The notes: a model not told the origin generated them from the letters alone. A stretch of 64,000 nucleotides of DNA from Rhyzopertha dominica (GCA_025024175.1 QCXZ01000003.1:56810023-56874022); one strand, 5' to 3'. Counted from the first letter of the stretch, positions 45,406 to 58,261 are shown. Made by a program: numbers and translations.

Positions 45406-48400
45406 TATCAGTTTTGTATATATATAATAAATACGAACGGATCATATTCCATAGATTTAGTACAAAAAAAGGATTTAACGCTCAATTTAGCGGAGAACAC
45501 CCAAACTCATTTTTTTCGCTTATACCTACGTGCCGCTCATCCTTAATAAGCAGGCTGCCATCATTGGCGATCGGACGAATTCGATATTAATGAATCCTAA
45601 CAGCCAGTAGAAATGCAGCCCTGCAATCAATTATCAGCACGGCTTCTCGGACCAACTCTTGATTAATTTATGTTGCTTTTTATTGACACCATGCGCCCGA
45701 TGATTGGGGCCTCTGATAAGTCCGGTCCAATTTAATTAGGCACTTTGTAGCCGACTGCAGACAAGGCTACTTCGTGCCACCCCATTCGGACCCGTGCTGA
45801 TACTGAAATGATATAAATATTAATGAAATCAGCGTTGCTTAATTTAAACTAGTGTCGTTTTTCTTGTATTTCTGTATGAATTAAATCAATTACAAGGAGT
45901 TACATTTGTATGTTAGAAGGATCGGGTGCATTCAAAATATTCTTGGATAACCGTCTAGTTGCAATGAATGAATACAGTGCATCACTTTCAATACATCATT
46001 TTTTCTTTCATACAGAAATACGTACAAAATTTATTTAAGTTTCAATATATGTTTAGAAATAATAATGTTTAATAAAAAAGAGTTTCTAAATTATACCTTG
46101 CTATTTTCATCTCTTTATAAAGTACTTTTACCTAATTCACATAAAACCCCGTTTACACCAGAGTGTACGCTATCGTAAGGTACATCACTTTTTTACATTT
46201 CTCCGTCATCCGTCGTATAGTTTTTTTTTAATTTCTGGCTTTAGATTTAGATTTGGTTAGCGAACAAGTCTGTACTGTATTTTTGTTAGTAGCAAGCTTT
46301 AGCATGTTTTTAGACAGCTAAATCACATAATGTAAGGTATTCACTTAAGATTCATTGCACTACTTGTTAACTTACTGGTTCTGATTTTTGGAAGCTATAG
46401 TTCAGTAGCATGCTGGAGAACACACGTACCAAAGCCAGATACTCTACGACCCTTACAAAATTTATGTTCCTGAGACCTTAAAGATTTCTGTTTAATCTCA
46501 TATTTATTTTGAGTGAAGTACACGGCAATTTGGTAGTGAAGATCGAAACTAATTTAATCATCTTAGAAACATAACAAGAACAACGTATTTTAATGATTAA
46601 ATTGCAGCTAGACGGTCAGATTTAAAGAACAACCGAAACAGCTGCTAACTGGTGATGACGTTATGTCGCATACCAAGATAGCGACCATGTCGCGTATGTA
46701 GTGGTTTATTGCAAATAAAGTGCTTGTGAGTTGTGATTTAGTTTAATAAAGGTTTATGATAACCAAAGAGAGTATGCGGTGCGGGTACAAGAAATTGTTT
46801 AAGAAAAAGGATAAGCGACCACCTACCTTTCGGGCCACGAGCGTCGCGACGTCTAGATATCTCCGTCGTCCTATTGAGGACTAGTGGTGGTGCTTGACGG
46901 TGTAGAGTAATGCGGTTTCACAAAAAATAGCGGTGTAAACAGTATTGGTGCACACTAACGAGAACCGTCAGAATACAACTGGTGGTCGCGGATTAAAAGG
47001 AACAGGAAAAGGAAGGGAACAAACAAAAATGATAATAGGAATAGGATGAGACTGAACAAAGAGGTTTGTTAGTGAACCTGATTTCAACTCATTTGTTTCA
47101 CTGCTGATGTTTGCCTGATATGGTGCCTTCTTTGTGTTTTCAACTTTCGGATAGGGTGACGTAAATGTTCTTTATTTAATTTTTTTAGATTCCGCTGATT
47201 GCTGCTCCGCAACTGCTAAATTGCACTGTATGTGTTTGATTAGAGTTGGAGGCCGAAACTGAATGCCTAAACTTCCTTTGTTTTTGTAAAATGCCTTCGA
47301 GCTCTTGTTCGATCACTTTCACCATTCGTTGCATCTGAGCTATACCTACAAATATTTAAGTATAGAATGTAAGGCAAAGAACTATAAAATAATGTTTATT
47401 TCGGATGCTTAAGTATTACTGATAAAGTAAAAACTTACTAGTACATCGCTTATTTTGTGGTCTATGCAAATGTGTTTATAAGTTCACAAACACTAAAATT
47501 GACTGGTGCAGTCATACCTGAAAGTTTTGATTTTAGCTATGTCGTAAGGCTTTAATAAACCCCTTATTATAGCCAACGGTTTCCTAGAAACGACATGATG
47601 ATATGAGACGAGACGTCACATGCTTATGACCCTTAGAACAGTTGTTTAAGCGCGAGTTTCTGGTGTTTGAATTTATGTTTTTTTTTCGTGTGATGTTCAT
47701 TTTTAAATTTTTTTGGCGCTACCATATGTTTTACATGTACTTTCGTTTTACCAGTTAAAAAATTTAAAAATACCCAATTACTCATTTATTTACTTACTAC
47801 TTTTACTTTACTCCTATTAATTAATATTAATACTGGTTTAAAAATAGAAAGCAACTATACAATAATGGAATTACGAAAATGAAATTAAAAATTTCTTAAA
47901 AATAAGTTTTTTTGTTGATAAAGTACTTAACAACCTTTCCACATTACGTGCGCATAATTTCATGTCATTAAATAACAAACATATTTGGAATATATCTATA
48001 TTTCTATTGTGATCAAGCCTGTAGTCTGTACAGAGTGCATTTGAAATTTTCGAAATTGTGAAAAATGTTTACGTACAGAGTTGTTCTGTTTTACTGACTG
48101 TTTTACTCATTAAACCTTTAACCATTAAAGCTTCATTTTAAGGGTGAATGTTTTCAGCGTTCATGTATGAAATAATTATGTTTCTAGGAAACGTCGTTAT
48201 TAACTAAACACTGACAAAAAATTAGTAACAACTTTTTCTCGAAAACTAAATTATGCGAGAGCAATAAAAGCAGCACCAATATTCAGTATTTTCTAATACA
48301 TTTGCATTCTGCATTTCTTAAGATACTAGAGATACCAGGTTTTGATAGTTACTTTCAGCTTCGTAAAACTCCGACAGATTGAAGTAAATTCATATTCCTA

Positions 48401-49311
48401 CAGCAACATTAGTTTAATTTAAAGTAGCTGTTTTTTTGCCAGTATAATTTCAAATTAGCAGCATTCCTAAGAATCCGACCAAAGCAACAGGTAACGGAGA
48501 TATCCGTTTTGCCAATATCTTCAGTACTATTTTAGTAGATCACCACTGGAATCCGTTAACGTTTCATTATTAGTTCATTACTGTTGTAGTATAAATATTC
48601 CTTAGCACATCTTTGCTTGCAAATCGTAAAAGCGTGTCCACTAGAAACGGATCTAGATAGGGTAAATGGAAAGACTACAAGATAGATTCGTTAGTATACC
48701 ATACACTTTGATCTATTCGAGACACTTGCTGTCAAAACAAAATTCCCAGTATATCCTCTCTATATTACTAAAAATTATGTGTCAACACTAGTGAGATCAC
48801 GTACTAAAAATAAAATTCCTTTCTAACTTGAAACATCCAAGACCAAAAGGTGAGGCTCCATCGACGTTCGTGTCACAAATGGCACCGGCACAATCGTGCT
48901 TCAGACAGATTACGAGAAAATCTGTACGGCAAGTTGCAAAGCAATATCTCACTCGAACGTGATCAACACGTGATTTCTGCGGTTCTATATGGGGCCTGCA
49001 TCCGAAGCAGAAATGAAAATAAGATGAAAGCCGCGCCTGAAACGTTTTCGCTTATTTCGCATAAAACCGCGCGCTGCACTGAATTTGACACGTTTTTACT
49101 CCAATTTCACACCTGAGAGCACATTTCACTTAAAACCGTCTCCAACTTTACCGGCACAAAAGTTTTTGGAAGTTTCATCCCAGAAGGGCATATAATGGCT
49201 GGAGCACGTATTTGACTAATTAAATTTAGACAGAAGGTAAGGCAAAGACGTATTAACTAACTCTAGTCTCATGTTAGATCTGTCAATAAAAAAGAATGAT
49301 AATTTTTTGTA
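45406..49311. other. No recognisable gene; host-like complex sequence
   Basis: The stretch 45530-45800 is compositionally even and rich in homeodomain-like words (TTAATTA types), as in conserved non-coding DNA, but conservation cannot be judged from one sequence. A 36-codon basic ORF at 46774-46884 and an 88-codon ORF at 48850-49116 are open but unrecognised. Confidence 0.4.
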
Positions 49312-49481
49312 AGGTGCGAGCAAGATATGGCAACTACTGCTGCATTTCAACTTCGTGTAGCATCATCGCCACCACAGCTACCAAATCTTTCAGTAACAGA
49401 GAAGGAATTATCAGAAACCCTATGGAATTATATACGTCGCAACCGTTGTGGCTACCGTTCAAGATTAAGTGACCTTAGTGG
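49312..49481 (+). CDS. Candidate internal exon, product unknown
   Basis: Open through a likely acceptor (TTTTTTGTAAG ending 49311) to a strong donor (GTATGT at 49482). Translation in frame gives CEQDMATTAAFQLRVASSPP, then QLPNLSVTEKELSETLWNYI and RRNRCGYRSRLSDLSG. The mix of residues and absence of low-complexity sequence look like genuine protein. I do not recognise the family. The ATG at 49327 could alternatively be a start codon. No partner exon was found within several kb. If real, it would be the best host-gene candidate in the window. Confidence 0.4.
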
Positions 49482-49534
49482 GTATGTATGCGCCCTTGTG
49501 TAAAGTATAAGTAGCAATAAGGCTGCAAAAATAT

Positions 49535-49608
49535 GAAGGTAGTTCACCACTGCGTTTGAATCGAGAATCTGCTGTGCGATGCTCCCATAGTTAACCGCTG
49601 AGCCGTAG
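49535..49608 (-). repeat. tRNA-derived SINE-head-like sequence
   Basis: The complement contains GGCTCAGCGGTTAA, close to a Pol III A box, and 37 bases on TCTCGATTCAAAC, close to a B box. A tRNA-like acceptor stem does not form, so it is a SINE head or tRNA pseudogene rather than a tRNA gene. Confidence 0.4.
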
Positions 49609-49613
49609 ATTCT

Positions 49614-49621
49614 GTTTTAGG
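49614..49621. repeat. 8-bp target duplication GTTTTAGG (left)
   Basis: Repeated exactly at 50293-50300 on the other side of the element that follows. Confidence 0.75.
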
Positions 49622-50292
49622 CATGGATGTATAAAAGAGGGGATCCAGCTTTTCACATTCTAAACTGATGCCAACATGTGATCACAGTCTAAGCGTTTAT
49701 TTGTAGAAAACATTGGATCTTCCAGTTGACCAGTTGTGTACGTCCAATGACTAAGCTTCATGTTCACGGTCACACACTATTTGGACGTTTGCGTGTTTGT
49801 TTTTATTTGGTTTTATGATGTGCAAGACGCAGGGAATGATTTCCACAAAATTGTTAAAGGTAGCAGTGATAAGATGATCAGGCAGTGTCAAATGTGCAGA
49901 AAGATTGATAGATGTTAACCCAATGTTTCATTTCACAGGTATGTAACACCCAAGTAGTATTTAAGGTTAAGATTCATAGGCGTATGGTATTTAAATTGCT
50001 TATTATGGCGATATTTTACAACACTACTGCTGAAAGATGAATTGTTAACTAGTGTATAACAAAAAAATGAGTTTTATATGTGTGCATAAATCATATTCAT
50101 GCAATATTTTTTTCCTATCTATTATTTTTAGGTTTCCGAAGCATGCTGAAGAATGCAAATTACGACACGCCAATGCCGCGGCAAGAAAACAAAGTTTGTT
50201 ATTGCGCTAACTTCACGCCATTTAGATGTGGGTTTCACAATAATGCGCTTTCTGTCAATGAGATGCGGTATCCCCTCTTTTATACATCCATG
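49622..50292. mobile_element. 671-bp MITE with 23-bp ends and 8-bp duplication
   Basis: Perfect 23-bp terminal inverted repeats begin CATGGATGTATAAAAGAGGG and extend three more bases; the flanking duplication GTTTTAGG is exact. Eight-base duplications are typical of hAT and P superfamilies. Exactness of both ends and flanks suggests a fairly recent insertion. Inside, near 50130, TATTATTTTTAG followed by an open frame (FPKHAEECKLRHANAAARKQ) hints at a captured exon. The longer ORF at 50080-50499 runs out of the element and is not supported. Confidence 0.82.
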
Positions 50293-50300
50293 GTTTTAGG

Positions 50301-51835
50301 CATTATATGCCTTCCTGTCTCTATAAAATGGTTGCTACGTCAAGTCGGCATATTGTGTATTGCCAGTTCTAAAATTACAACCCTTTATAAGTCGATCCAG
50401 TACCATTTGAGCAAAAAAAAACAGTATTTATATGCGTGGTATAGACATATGCATCTGCTTTTTATTGTTTATAAACTATTGACTTTCCATTATTTATAAA
50501 CATCTACAAAATAGTAACTTTTATTAACTTATTCATATACAAATCACAAATAGCGATTAAAAACAAATTTGTATTAATTTGTATAATAAAAATTTAGTTA
50601 GTAACGTGGAAATACAAGCAACAAATAAGTGGTACCAATAACTGCCTCAGCCTAAATTGAAGTACCTACTAATCTTAAAAAAAAAAGAGTCCGATATGCA
50701 ATTTTATTAAAGATGAAATTCATTTACTGCAAGTGTATTAGGAAGTCCATATGTCACATATGTAGAAAACGTTTGTTTATAATACGGTAATAAAGCTTAT
50801 TTTAATACCTTCTTTCATATAAGTTTCTATTGAAACGGAAAATACAGATACCATCGTAAAACATATCCAACCGTAGCCGGTGGTTGTAGGACTTCCTTTA
50901 TAGTTCTTTGATATTAAAACCGTTAAACTTCTTCCATCGTACTTGAATATCCATCTCAAAATTTTGAACTCTATTTTTCTGTTTACTCCATTCTACTTAA
51001 CTGACCGTTCCTTATCTGCTGTTTTTCCATTATTGAGTACACGATTATATATTATATATGCAGCTATTTTTCACCGCAATGTATTATTTCTGATAGTTCT
51101 GCAGAGCGATTGCATGCAGTATCCTTCATATAGCGCATTTCTCAAAACAGTAAGTTTTTGAGAGTCTCTTTTTACCATTGCTTTTTTATTTTTTTTGCTG
51201 GAATTAGATGCGAGACTAAATGAATTTGAGCTGCACCATCGTTCAACTTTAGAACTCCCTGTTATATGTATTTGTATATGTATATATCTTAATTATTATT
51301 GGTTGGCATAGAGAATGTTGAATGTTTACTAAAATGCATACGCGATGTAATATAAAACATTGTGGCACCTTTTCAGTGTCCTTGTCACTTATGCTAGATG
51401 TCTGAAGTTTAAAATAACCTAGAAATTGTTGAATCCCTTACAAGTTATTAACCTCGTTATTAACGTTTTGTATTTCTATATTAACTTATATTTATTGTAG
51501 GATTTCTCTACAAAACTCTGATGCACATACCAGGGCAACAGGTGTCATTTCTGATGTAGTCAGTTAGTAATCTGTTGAAATTTATGGAACCCAGAATATA
51601 TAAAAAATACCTTAACGTTTGGGGAACAGATTGTACCATCAGTTGGAATCTTGTTAAATTCTGTGACCAAGCAAGTTTTTGTTCTAAAGATTCTCTTGGG
51701 TTCAAAATATGTTATTTTTAATTTTATATACCATTGATTGGCAACACCTTAAATGGTTTTCTTTTAGTGATATATGCCGTTGCGTATCTAGTATTCTTTC
51801 AATTACTGTATCTGATAGAAATATGTAGATACTAG
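50301..51835. other. No recognisable gene
   Basis: AT-rich. ORFs at 50777-50959 (-), 50943-51161 (+) and 51508-51705 (-) are unrecognised. Confidence 0.45.
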
Positions 51836-52110
51836 CCACCTACCCCGGCTTCGCGCGGGCTGTAAAGCATATGATACCTACAATATATAGCTTCTAGTCG
51901 TCACCTCCATTCGCTCCAAACGTCTCGTCTGTTTATTGTAAGAGTACGCTCGACTTATATGGAAATAATGGGCTACAGCGCGGGGTGCGTATTCCGCGGT
52001 TGCGTAGTCCGCGGTTAAAGGCGACGGTCTGCTTTGGTCAGTTTACTATCTACCCCTACCTGATGAGCCCCAATAGGGCGAAATTAGTCATCACGATATA
52101 TTGTGCAAAC
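51836..52110 (+). repeat. Retroelement-like repeat with hammerhead core
   Basis: Starts ACTAGCCACCTACCCCGGCT then TCGCGCGGG, a start shared with 55362-55395. The second half (52010-52090) is related to 40635-40715. It ends with a hammerhead-like core listed separately. Probably a non-coding retroelement of SINE or Penelope-tail type. Confidence 0.6.
52060..52089 (+). ncRNA. Hammerhead-ribozyme-like core, best match
   Basis: CTGATGA (52060-52066), stem II GCCC/GGGC closed by CAATA (52067-52079), GAAA (52080-52083), then TTAGTC. The core nucleotides agree completely with the hammerhead consensus up to GAAA. A stem III within one molecule is too short; sister motifs have ACTAGTC, whose palindrome would allow a dimeric form. 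Stem I pairing is not evident with the present flanks, so activity is doubtful. Confidence 0.5.
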
Positions 52111-55100
52111 CGCATGAAAACATAACAAAACTTTCAGTGTTCACGTAGGGCTCAAAATGAGCTCCCTTAACGCGTACTAAATAACAACACAAATCGGCTC
52201 AGGCACTTACCTTGGTGTAAGATGGGGTGAGTGTGAGGGTGTTTGTTTGTTTGTGGACTTGATGCACTAGCTGGACTTCTCTAGCTGCGAAGATGCGATC
52301 GAACAACAATGTGTCTATACGTGTGTGCTTCAAAAACAACTAAAACTAATTGATGGATGCTCCGTGATTCATCGCGCACGCCGAAGGACTCGGGGAGAAA
52401 GATAGGAGCAAGGTACCCTAAATAAGTGCCCGAAAAACCAAACTAAATAAACCAGTTAATTGAAAATAACAAAATGTTATCGAACAAATATAAAAACAAT
52501 AGAATTCTCGAACAAATATGAAAACAATAAAATTCTCTAACATTCAGTATATGTACATATAAGCCAATGTGTAGTGGTACAAGAATATGGCTAATATTAC
52601 TGTTGTAGTACTGATATTAGATTTTGATTATGCTAATTGTGTTGCGCCAATAATTGTCATCATCTAGTGGTACTGCGTGCATTGGTATTTGATATAAGTA
52701 ATTTTGTTAAGAAAAAAATGAACTTAAGGGACAGAACTTTAGATCAGGATTTAAACATTTTTGCAACAGTATGAAACAGGAGGTTCTTTCTATTAGCAAC
52801 GTATTTAATTCGAAAAAAGAAAAGTTTAGAAAGGAGATGATATTATTTTATGGTTACCTGTGGCAATAATTTCAAGCAAAGTATTTAGAGTTTATACATA
52901 ATATGATCCACCTTTATTTCTAATAGCAACAAAATATGTAACCTTTGCGCTTTGTGCGGAACACTGTGAAATTATTTAAATCTGTCTAAATTACGTCAGT
53001 AACTATGCTGTTCACGATCTACCGTCTGGCAATTATTAAGTTAGCTGAGGGCTGACGGCAGCCGAAATTATTGTTTAATTCTGGGAATTTTTGGTGAAAG
53101 GGTGGCTAACAGCATAATACATTAATATTCTCATCTGCCTGACACGCCGCAATTTGGGGAAAAGGTGTATTAGGAGCGTACCCGCCAATTAAAATAAAAC
53201 TGATAAGCCGAGCGGTTATTTGATTTTTGTAATTAATGAAACGTCAACAGTGATTGTTAATTTAAGAGTGTTTCACTCCACTCTAAGGATAGCCAGCTAA
53301 TTTTGATGGATTGTTTGCTGTGCGCCCCCATATTCTTTGAGTCGGAATTCAGATGGGGTACGTAATCTCTGTCGACGCTGCCGCCGTGCTCTCCTCGGTG
53401 CAGCTTTCATTAGCGCCACTCCGTCTGCACTTCCTCAACTGCTTGCGTTCCTATTCATTTCCACTCCTGGAATTCGCATCCTGTCGCATTTATTTTACGA
53501 GCCATTCTAATTTGTAAGCCTCCTTGTTGTGTGAATGTTAATGCTGCGAATTGGGAAGGTGATATTGCGAACAGTTGGTGCACCTAAGAATTTCCTGCTT
53601 AGTGCATTGTCAGCGCGACAGCGTTTGCAGACACGACAAATGCGGTTTGCGCAATAAAAACAAATGTTTCCGATGATAAATAAGTTGCACGACACGTTTA
53701 TGATTGTAGGAAATGGTGAAGCCTTAATTATAAGACTTTTTTTATTCAAATTTCTGAATCCATGTGCCGCCCATAGACAAACTAACCTCACAAGGAGACG
53801 ATTCGATTCATAGGAATAAATTGGAAACGCGCTATGCCAGCGACACCATGCGTGACGGGGTTGCGCAACCAAATTTTGTGACCGTGCGCAAACGCAAAGT
53901 TCATAAAAAGAAATGTTCTAACCTAACAATTTCAATACAATATTCATACAGCACACTAGCACCACAAGTAATTGTACAGGGACATATATAGTATTGTTTC
54001 CTTTAGCAGACGACCTGCGTCATCATTTTCACGCAAACTTAACGCCATCAAAGTTGCTGCAACCTTTTTGCAACCTTTTGGAAATTGTGGTGATTTTTAA
54101 CCGTCAAGTTGGTGGACGTGCCGTTGCCGCCAGGTATCAAATGTTTATTCAGCAGCTTACAGGCTAAATTTTTAACTTAACGAGGTAAGTAGTAAGCACT
54201 TCCATTTTGTGGTCAGTCATATTCTTTGCTCGGCAGCACATTCGCAAGCCACATGACCGAAAGTTCTCGCATACCTGCTACTATTACACCTTTAAACCGG
54301 GCTCAGATTACACATTACAGTCTACGGAGCGTAACCCTATGAGTCCCGTGGGATCTTTGCAGTTGCAATCTAACAAATGACTTAACCTTCTAGCCTGTCA
54401 AAGTTTTACAACAATTTCAATCAAAATGATTACGGTATTAGTTTTNGTTGGGAAGGGAGATACTTTGCGCAGCTTAAAATTTGACGGCGGCACTTTGTTA
54501 CGGCCTTGCACCCGCCCGCATTTTCGTTCTAGTAACGTGGGTTTAATTCCCCTTTAATTTGAATAAATCTGAATTTCTATAGGAGGGGGTCGTTTTTGGA
54601 CGTACTTTCGCGCCGCTTACCGTTCGTCGACAATTTTTTGCTGTGTAGAATTCCGCCCTGCACTGTTTTAGCAGCACCAACGAGAAAATGTGAAGCTTGT
54701 AAATGATTGATGCGTATGCATGTAAAAATCGGAAAAAAATTAGTGCTCTTAAGCGGTCTAATAAACAGTCATGCGATAAAATATTGTACTGGATGTTTCA
54801 GAAGAAAAGTCCGAGTTAAATCTTGACACAAGAAGATTTTAATTCGGAGGAGGACATCTTATTATGTAACACTTCAAAGTTGCCAGAACAACCATCTACT
54901 CCTTGCAACTCTTACCCTTTTTTGTGAAGGAGAGGTCGAGTAATGTGTTTTCAGCAAACGGATCACTTTAAAACGGAAATTTCCCACTTCCTTGCTTGCC
55001 TTTTAGAGTTTTAAACGAGCCTGCATTTTTCTCTAAAATATTAGTGACATCATTATACTGCTTCTGCCAGACAGTTGCCTGATGACACTTTCTAGGGAAA

Positions 55101-55361
55101 TTAGATCGGATGGAGAGGACCTATTGAATGCCCTGCAAGGATTCCATATCTTACATCCCTAGGTTTTTCCTTTCTGAAACGCACCCTGCATTCTTAGGAG
55201 ACTTACGGTAAATAATTGTGATTGAATGCCAGCAGCTGACTCCAGATATTCACAGAAATATAAGGCAAGTATTTGACTCGCGTGGCAGGTTTTGTATGGA
55301 GAACGTTTGGAGACATATTGAAAATTTTATTATTTCGTTTATTATACTCATTTTATAAAAA
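52111..55361. other. No recognisable gene
   Basis: Complex, mixed composition; 53010-53470 is richer in GC. The longest ORF (121 codons, 53507-53872, minus) and its plus-strand partner (53764-53991) have no recognisable motif. Confidence 0.45.
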
Positions 55362-55512
55362 TACTAGCGACCCACCTCGGCTTCGCACGGTTAGTAGAGC
55401 ATGTTATACCTACAACAAATACCTGCAGCCTCTATTCCTCTAAAAGTCTCTTTGCTTATGTAGAAACAGTGGACAACAGCGAGGAGCGCGGCGCGGCGCG
55501 GGGGTAAAAAAA
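55362..55512 (+). repeat. Second copy of the ACTAGC...CGGCTTCGC repeat
   Basis: Similar to the first part of 51836-52110: ACTAGCGACCCACCTCGGCT then TCGCACGG, followed by matching TATACCTACAA words. It ends in a GCGGCGCG-rich patch near 55490. No hammerhead core is present. Confidence 0.6.
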
Positions 55513-57120
55513 AGTTAACGGCAACTCTTTCCTAGATTTGTTAATTAAACGTAACGAATTCTATCCACTACTTTTTTAGAAAACCAACGTGTGCAGATAA
55601 TACTATAATATTACTTGCCATAACTATTTGCAGCCTAACCAACATAAATTAGCTGTTTGCCATTCCTTATTTCATAGATATACCTCCCTCCTATGTTGGT
55701 TTCGAAAAAGAACTTGTTGTGATTTTACAAATTGCCCTTAACAACAATTCCCAACTTTTCTTCCACCGATTTACTTAAAAAAGAACAAGCTTGATAGTCG
55801 CTTAAGCTTATTGGTCCAGTTTTAACAAATATTTCTAAATTATATTTATCTCACAGAATTAACATTTTGTTTTTAACAACCTGTAGCTCAGGTTCCGAAC
55901 TAGTCATAATAAATTAAATTTCAGCCGGTAAACCCCTCTGGTTTATACAGTTTTTCTTGTAATGATTATGCTGCACTTTATTTAGAACAGACTGGGAGAT
56001 TTTAATGGTTAGAGCTGTGGAACACCTCAAGCAACACGAAAAATATATACATTGATTTTGTTTTGACAAGTGTATACGCTTCGCTTGCAGTCATTTGTTC
56101 GCAAAGTTATCATTTTGAAGCTATGACTTATGTGGCTTTCATGAATGCATTCAAGGACCTATGGCGGAACTATTACCTATGTGGCAGGGAATTCAAATTC
56201 AAAGTCTGGATGTAAGTGGCGCACCCTCCGCTAAGACAGATCGTTGCTTAAGATGATTATGCTTAACCAAAGCGGTGCAGAAACTGCAAAAAGTGTCACC
56301 ATTTCTGCAAAGGTACATATAGTATTTTGTAATGTTTCCACGTAATGTACATAAATATCTTAAACATATCGCTTCCAATGTACAGAAATCTACTAGTTTG
56401 TTAGAGGAATGAAAAATAACACGTTCAGCGAATAAGTTGTTGAAAATTCTAAGTCATTCTGTATTACAATAGTCTCCTGTAAGTTTGCACGATACGTGTT
56501 TTAATTTGGCAAGTGTTGAGGTATGGAAGACTCTAATATATTTAATCCACAACAGAAGGAAGTTATCATCTTTTGTGGAAAGACTAGAGCAACTTTTCAA
56601 ATGATGTAACACAAGGGAAAAGTTTTTTATTATTATTGGGGTTAGCAGGAGAAGGAGCATACAGAGTTTTCAACAATCTTCTATTTCCAATTACGCCAAG
56701 TCAAACAGAGTGTGTCAGGATTAATCGAAGAATTAAACAAAGTTAAAATAGTTCTAAAATATTTTGAAACGATATTGCTCTCATACAAATTATTAAGATC
56801 AATAGAAAGATCTTAATAATTTTTGACACGTTTCAATAATATCTTCAAGATTAGCGATTTTGTAAATTTTTTAAACGATCCTTTAGAGGCTGAGTGGTTT
56901 GTGAACGAAGGTTGCTAACCAAAGACCAAATAAAAAAAGCATACACTGCTGGGTGATACTATAAAACTAGCGGAAACACAGCTTAATCTAATAGGTGCCC
57001 AAAGAGGACAAGTAAACAGAGGATGCATTTACAAAGTAGCTTCGGAAACTAACACTTATGAAACCAAATCCCCGACAATTACTATCTGATATAAAGTAAT
57101 AACTAATTTTTTTAGTTCTA
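55513..57120. other. No recognisable gene; one strong hairpin
   Basis: AT-rich. Contains the perfect hairpin at 56787-56822, listed separately. The ORF at 56454-56660 (-) is unrecognised. Confidence 0.45.
56787..56822. repeat. Perfect 14-bp hairpin
   Basis: AAATTATTAAGATC, loop AATAGAAA, then GATCTTAATAATTT. Outside it, GAAACG and CGTTTC also pair, extending the fold. Possibly the core of a small foldback element; it could also act as a transcription pause or processing site. No neighbouring gene was identified. Confidence 0.7.
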
Positions 57121-57477
57121 CAGAGTTTCTTTAAATGATTCATGCAAACAGGCGTTTATGAAAATTATCGATTAAATCAATTTGCCGCCTGCCAGGAAAG
57201 TGAACACAACTATTGCTATGACAGATACTTGCCATCTGCCTATTGCCGAATATTTGACATATTTGAATATAAAAAAACATATGCTGTAGTGTTTTGTAGG
57301 ATAATTAACTTTAAGGTTGCAGAAAGGCCACATTTCGGAGCTGTAGGGTGACATTGATCTACAACCTTCAGTACTATCGCTGTGCATATTGTAGCTAGCA
57401 GCAGTTGCAAAAGGGCTGCACAAAGAATTCAGAAATCAACGCCGCCTGTATTGCATGAATTATTTAGAGAAACCCTA
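57121..57477. mobile_element. TA-flanked MITE, copy 3 (complete, 357 bp)
   Basis: Full-length copy inverted relative to copy 1. Ends CAGAGTTTCTTTAAATGATT and AATTATTTAGAGAAACCCTA, with TA on each side (57119-57120, 57478-57479). This copy defines the uninterrupted structure used to recognise the insertion in copy 1. Overlapping ORFs on both strands (57142-57351, 57172-57423) are chance. Confidence 0.85.
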
Positions 57478-58261
57478 TACAATACTAAAATTAAAATAAA
57501 CAAATGAAATCGTACTGGAGGCCTTTGTCTTTACTTTTAAAACTTTTTGTGCGTCATACTCGTGAATACTACTGTTTGAAACATACTAAACTCTATCTGA
57601 TCTTTCATGTGCTAAATTTGTAAATTTTTGTTTGTGCGTATTCGCCTTGTTTAACGCAAACGGTACCTTTTCTCCACATAAAATTTTAATTAACACTATT
57701 GAGGGTGAAACCTTCACGCTCAGACGGAGGCTTAATTTATGTTATCATGAAGCCCGCGCCCATGCGAAATTTAACGTCGATATTTTCAGCCGAAGCTCCC
57801 TCGTTAATATTTCACGGACGAGCACAATTCTCGGCATGTAATGTCCATTTGTCGCTTTAATTCCATATTTCAGGAAATAACATGATTATACTGGATAATA
57901 AAATAAAATAATAAATATCGCTTAATCGGGGGGCTATTAATTTGCAATTACGTATGCGTGTTGCATCGACGAGAATGCTTAAACGAGAATTGCGCTGCTC
58001 CATTGGGTGATTTAACACCGTACTTCACTGTCCACTTTCCGACTCCTGATTTGCATTCTGAATCGGTTTGCTTCGGTCAGCTAATAGGTGTCGTGTTTCA
58101 CGCTGCAATTCTTTTAGGGTTAGTGTCAACACGTAGTAGGAGCAAAAAAGGTGTGTGTTTTCTAGGGTTGATAGTTTGTCTACTATAATGAAATACGAAA
58201 CAACTTCGTCTACAAACTCCCTTTTCAGGTTTTTTTTTTGCCCGTAAGGACTTAAACATTT
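57478..58261. other. No recognisable gene
   Basis: Compositionally even around 57640-57840. ORFs at 57632-57841 and 57958-58188 are unrecognised. Confidence 0.4.

Noticed and set aside
49535..49608. Functional tRNA gene
   Set aside because: A- and B-box-like words are present but there is no acceptor stem or clear anticodon arm.
50080..50499. 139-codon ORF
   Set aside because: Crosses the right end of the 671-bp MITE into flanking DNA, so it is not one gene.
53507..53872. 121-codon minus-strand ORF, Cys-rich in part
   Set aside because: No zinc-finger spacing, no splice or promoter context and no family resemblance; GC-richer sequence makes chance ORFs longer.
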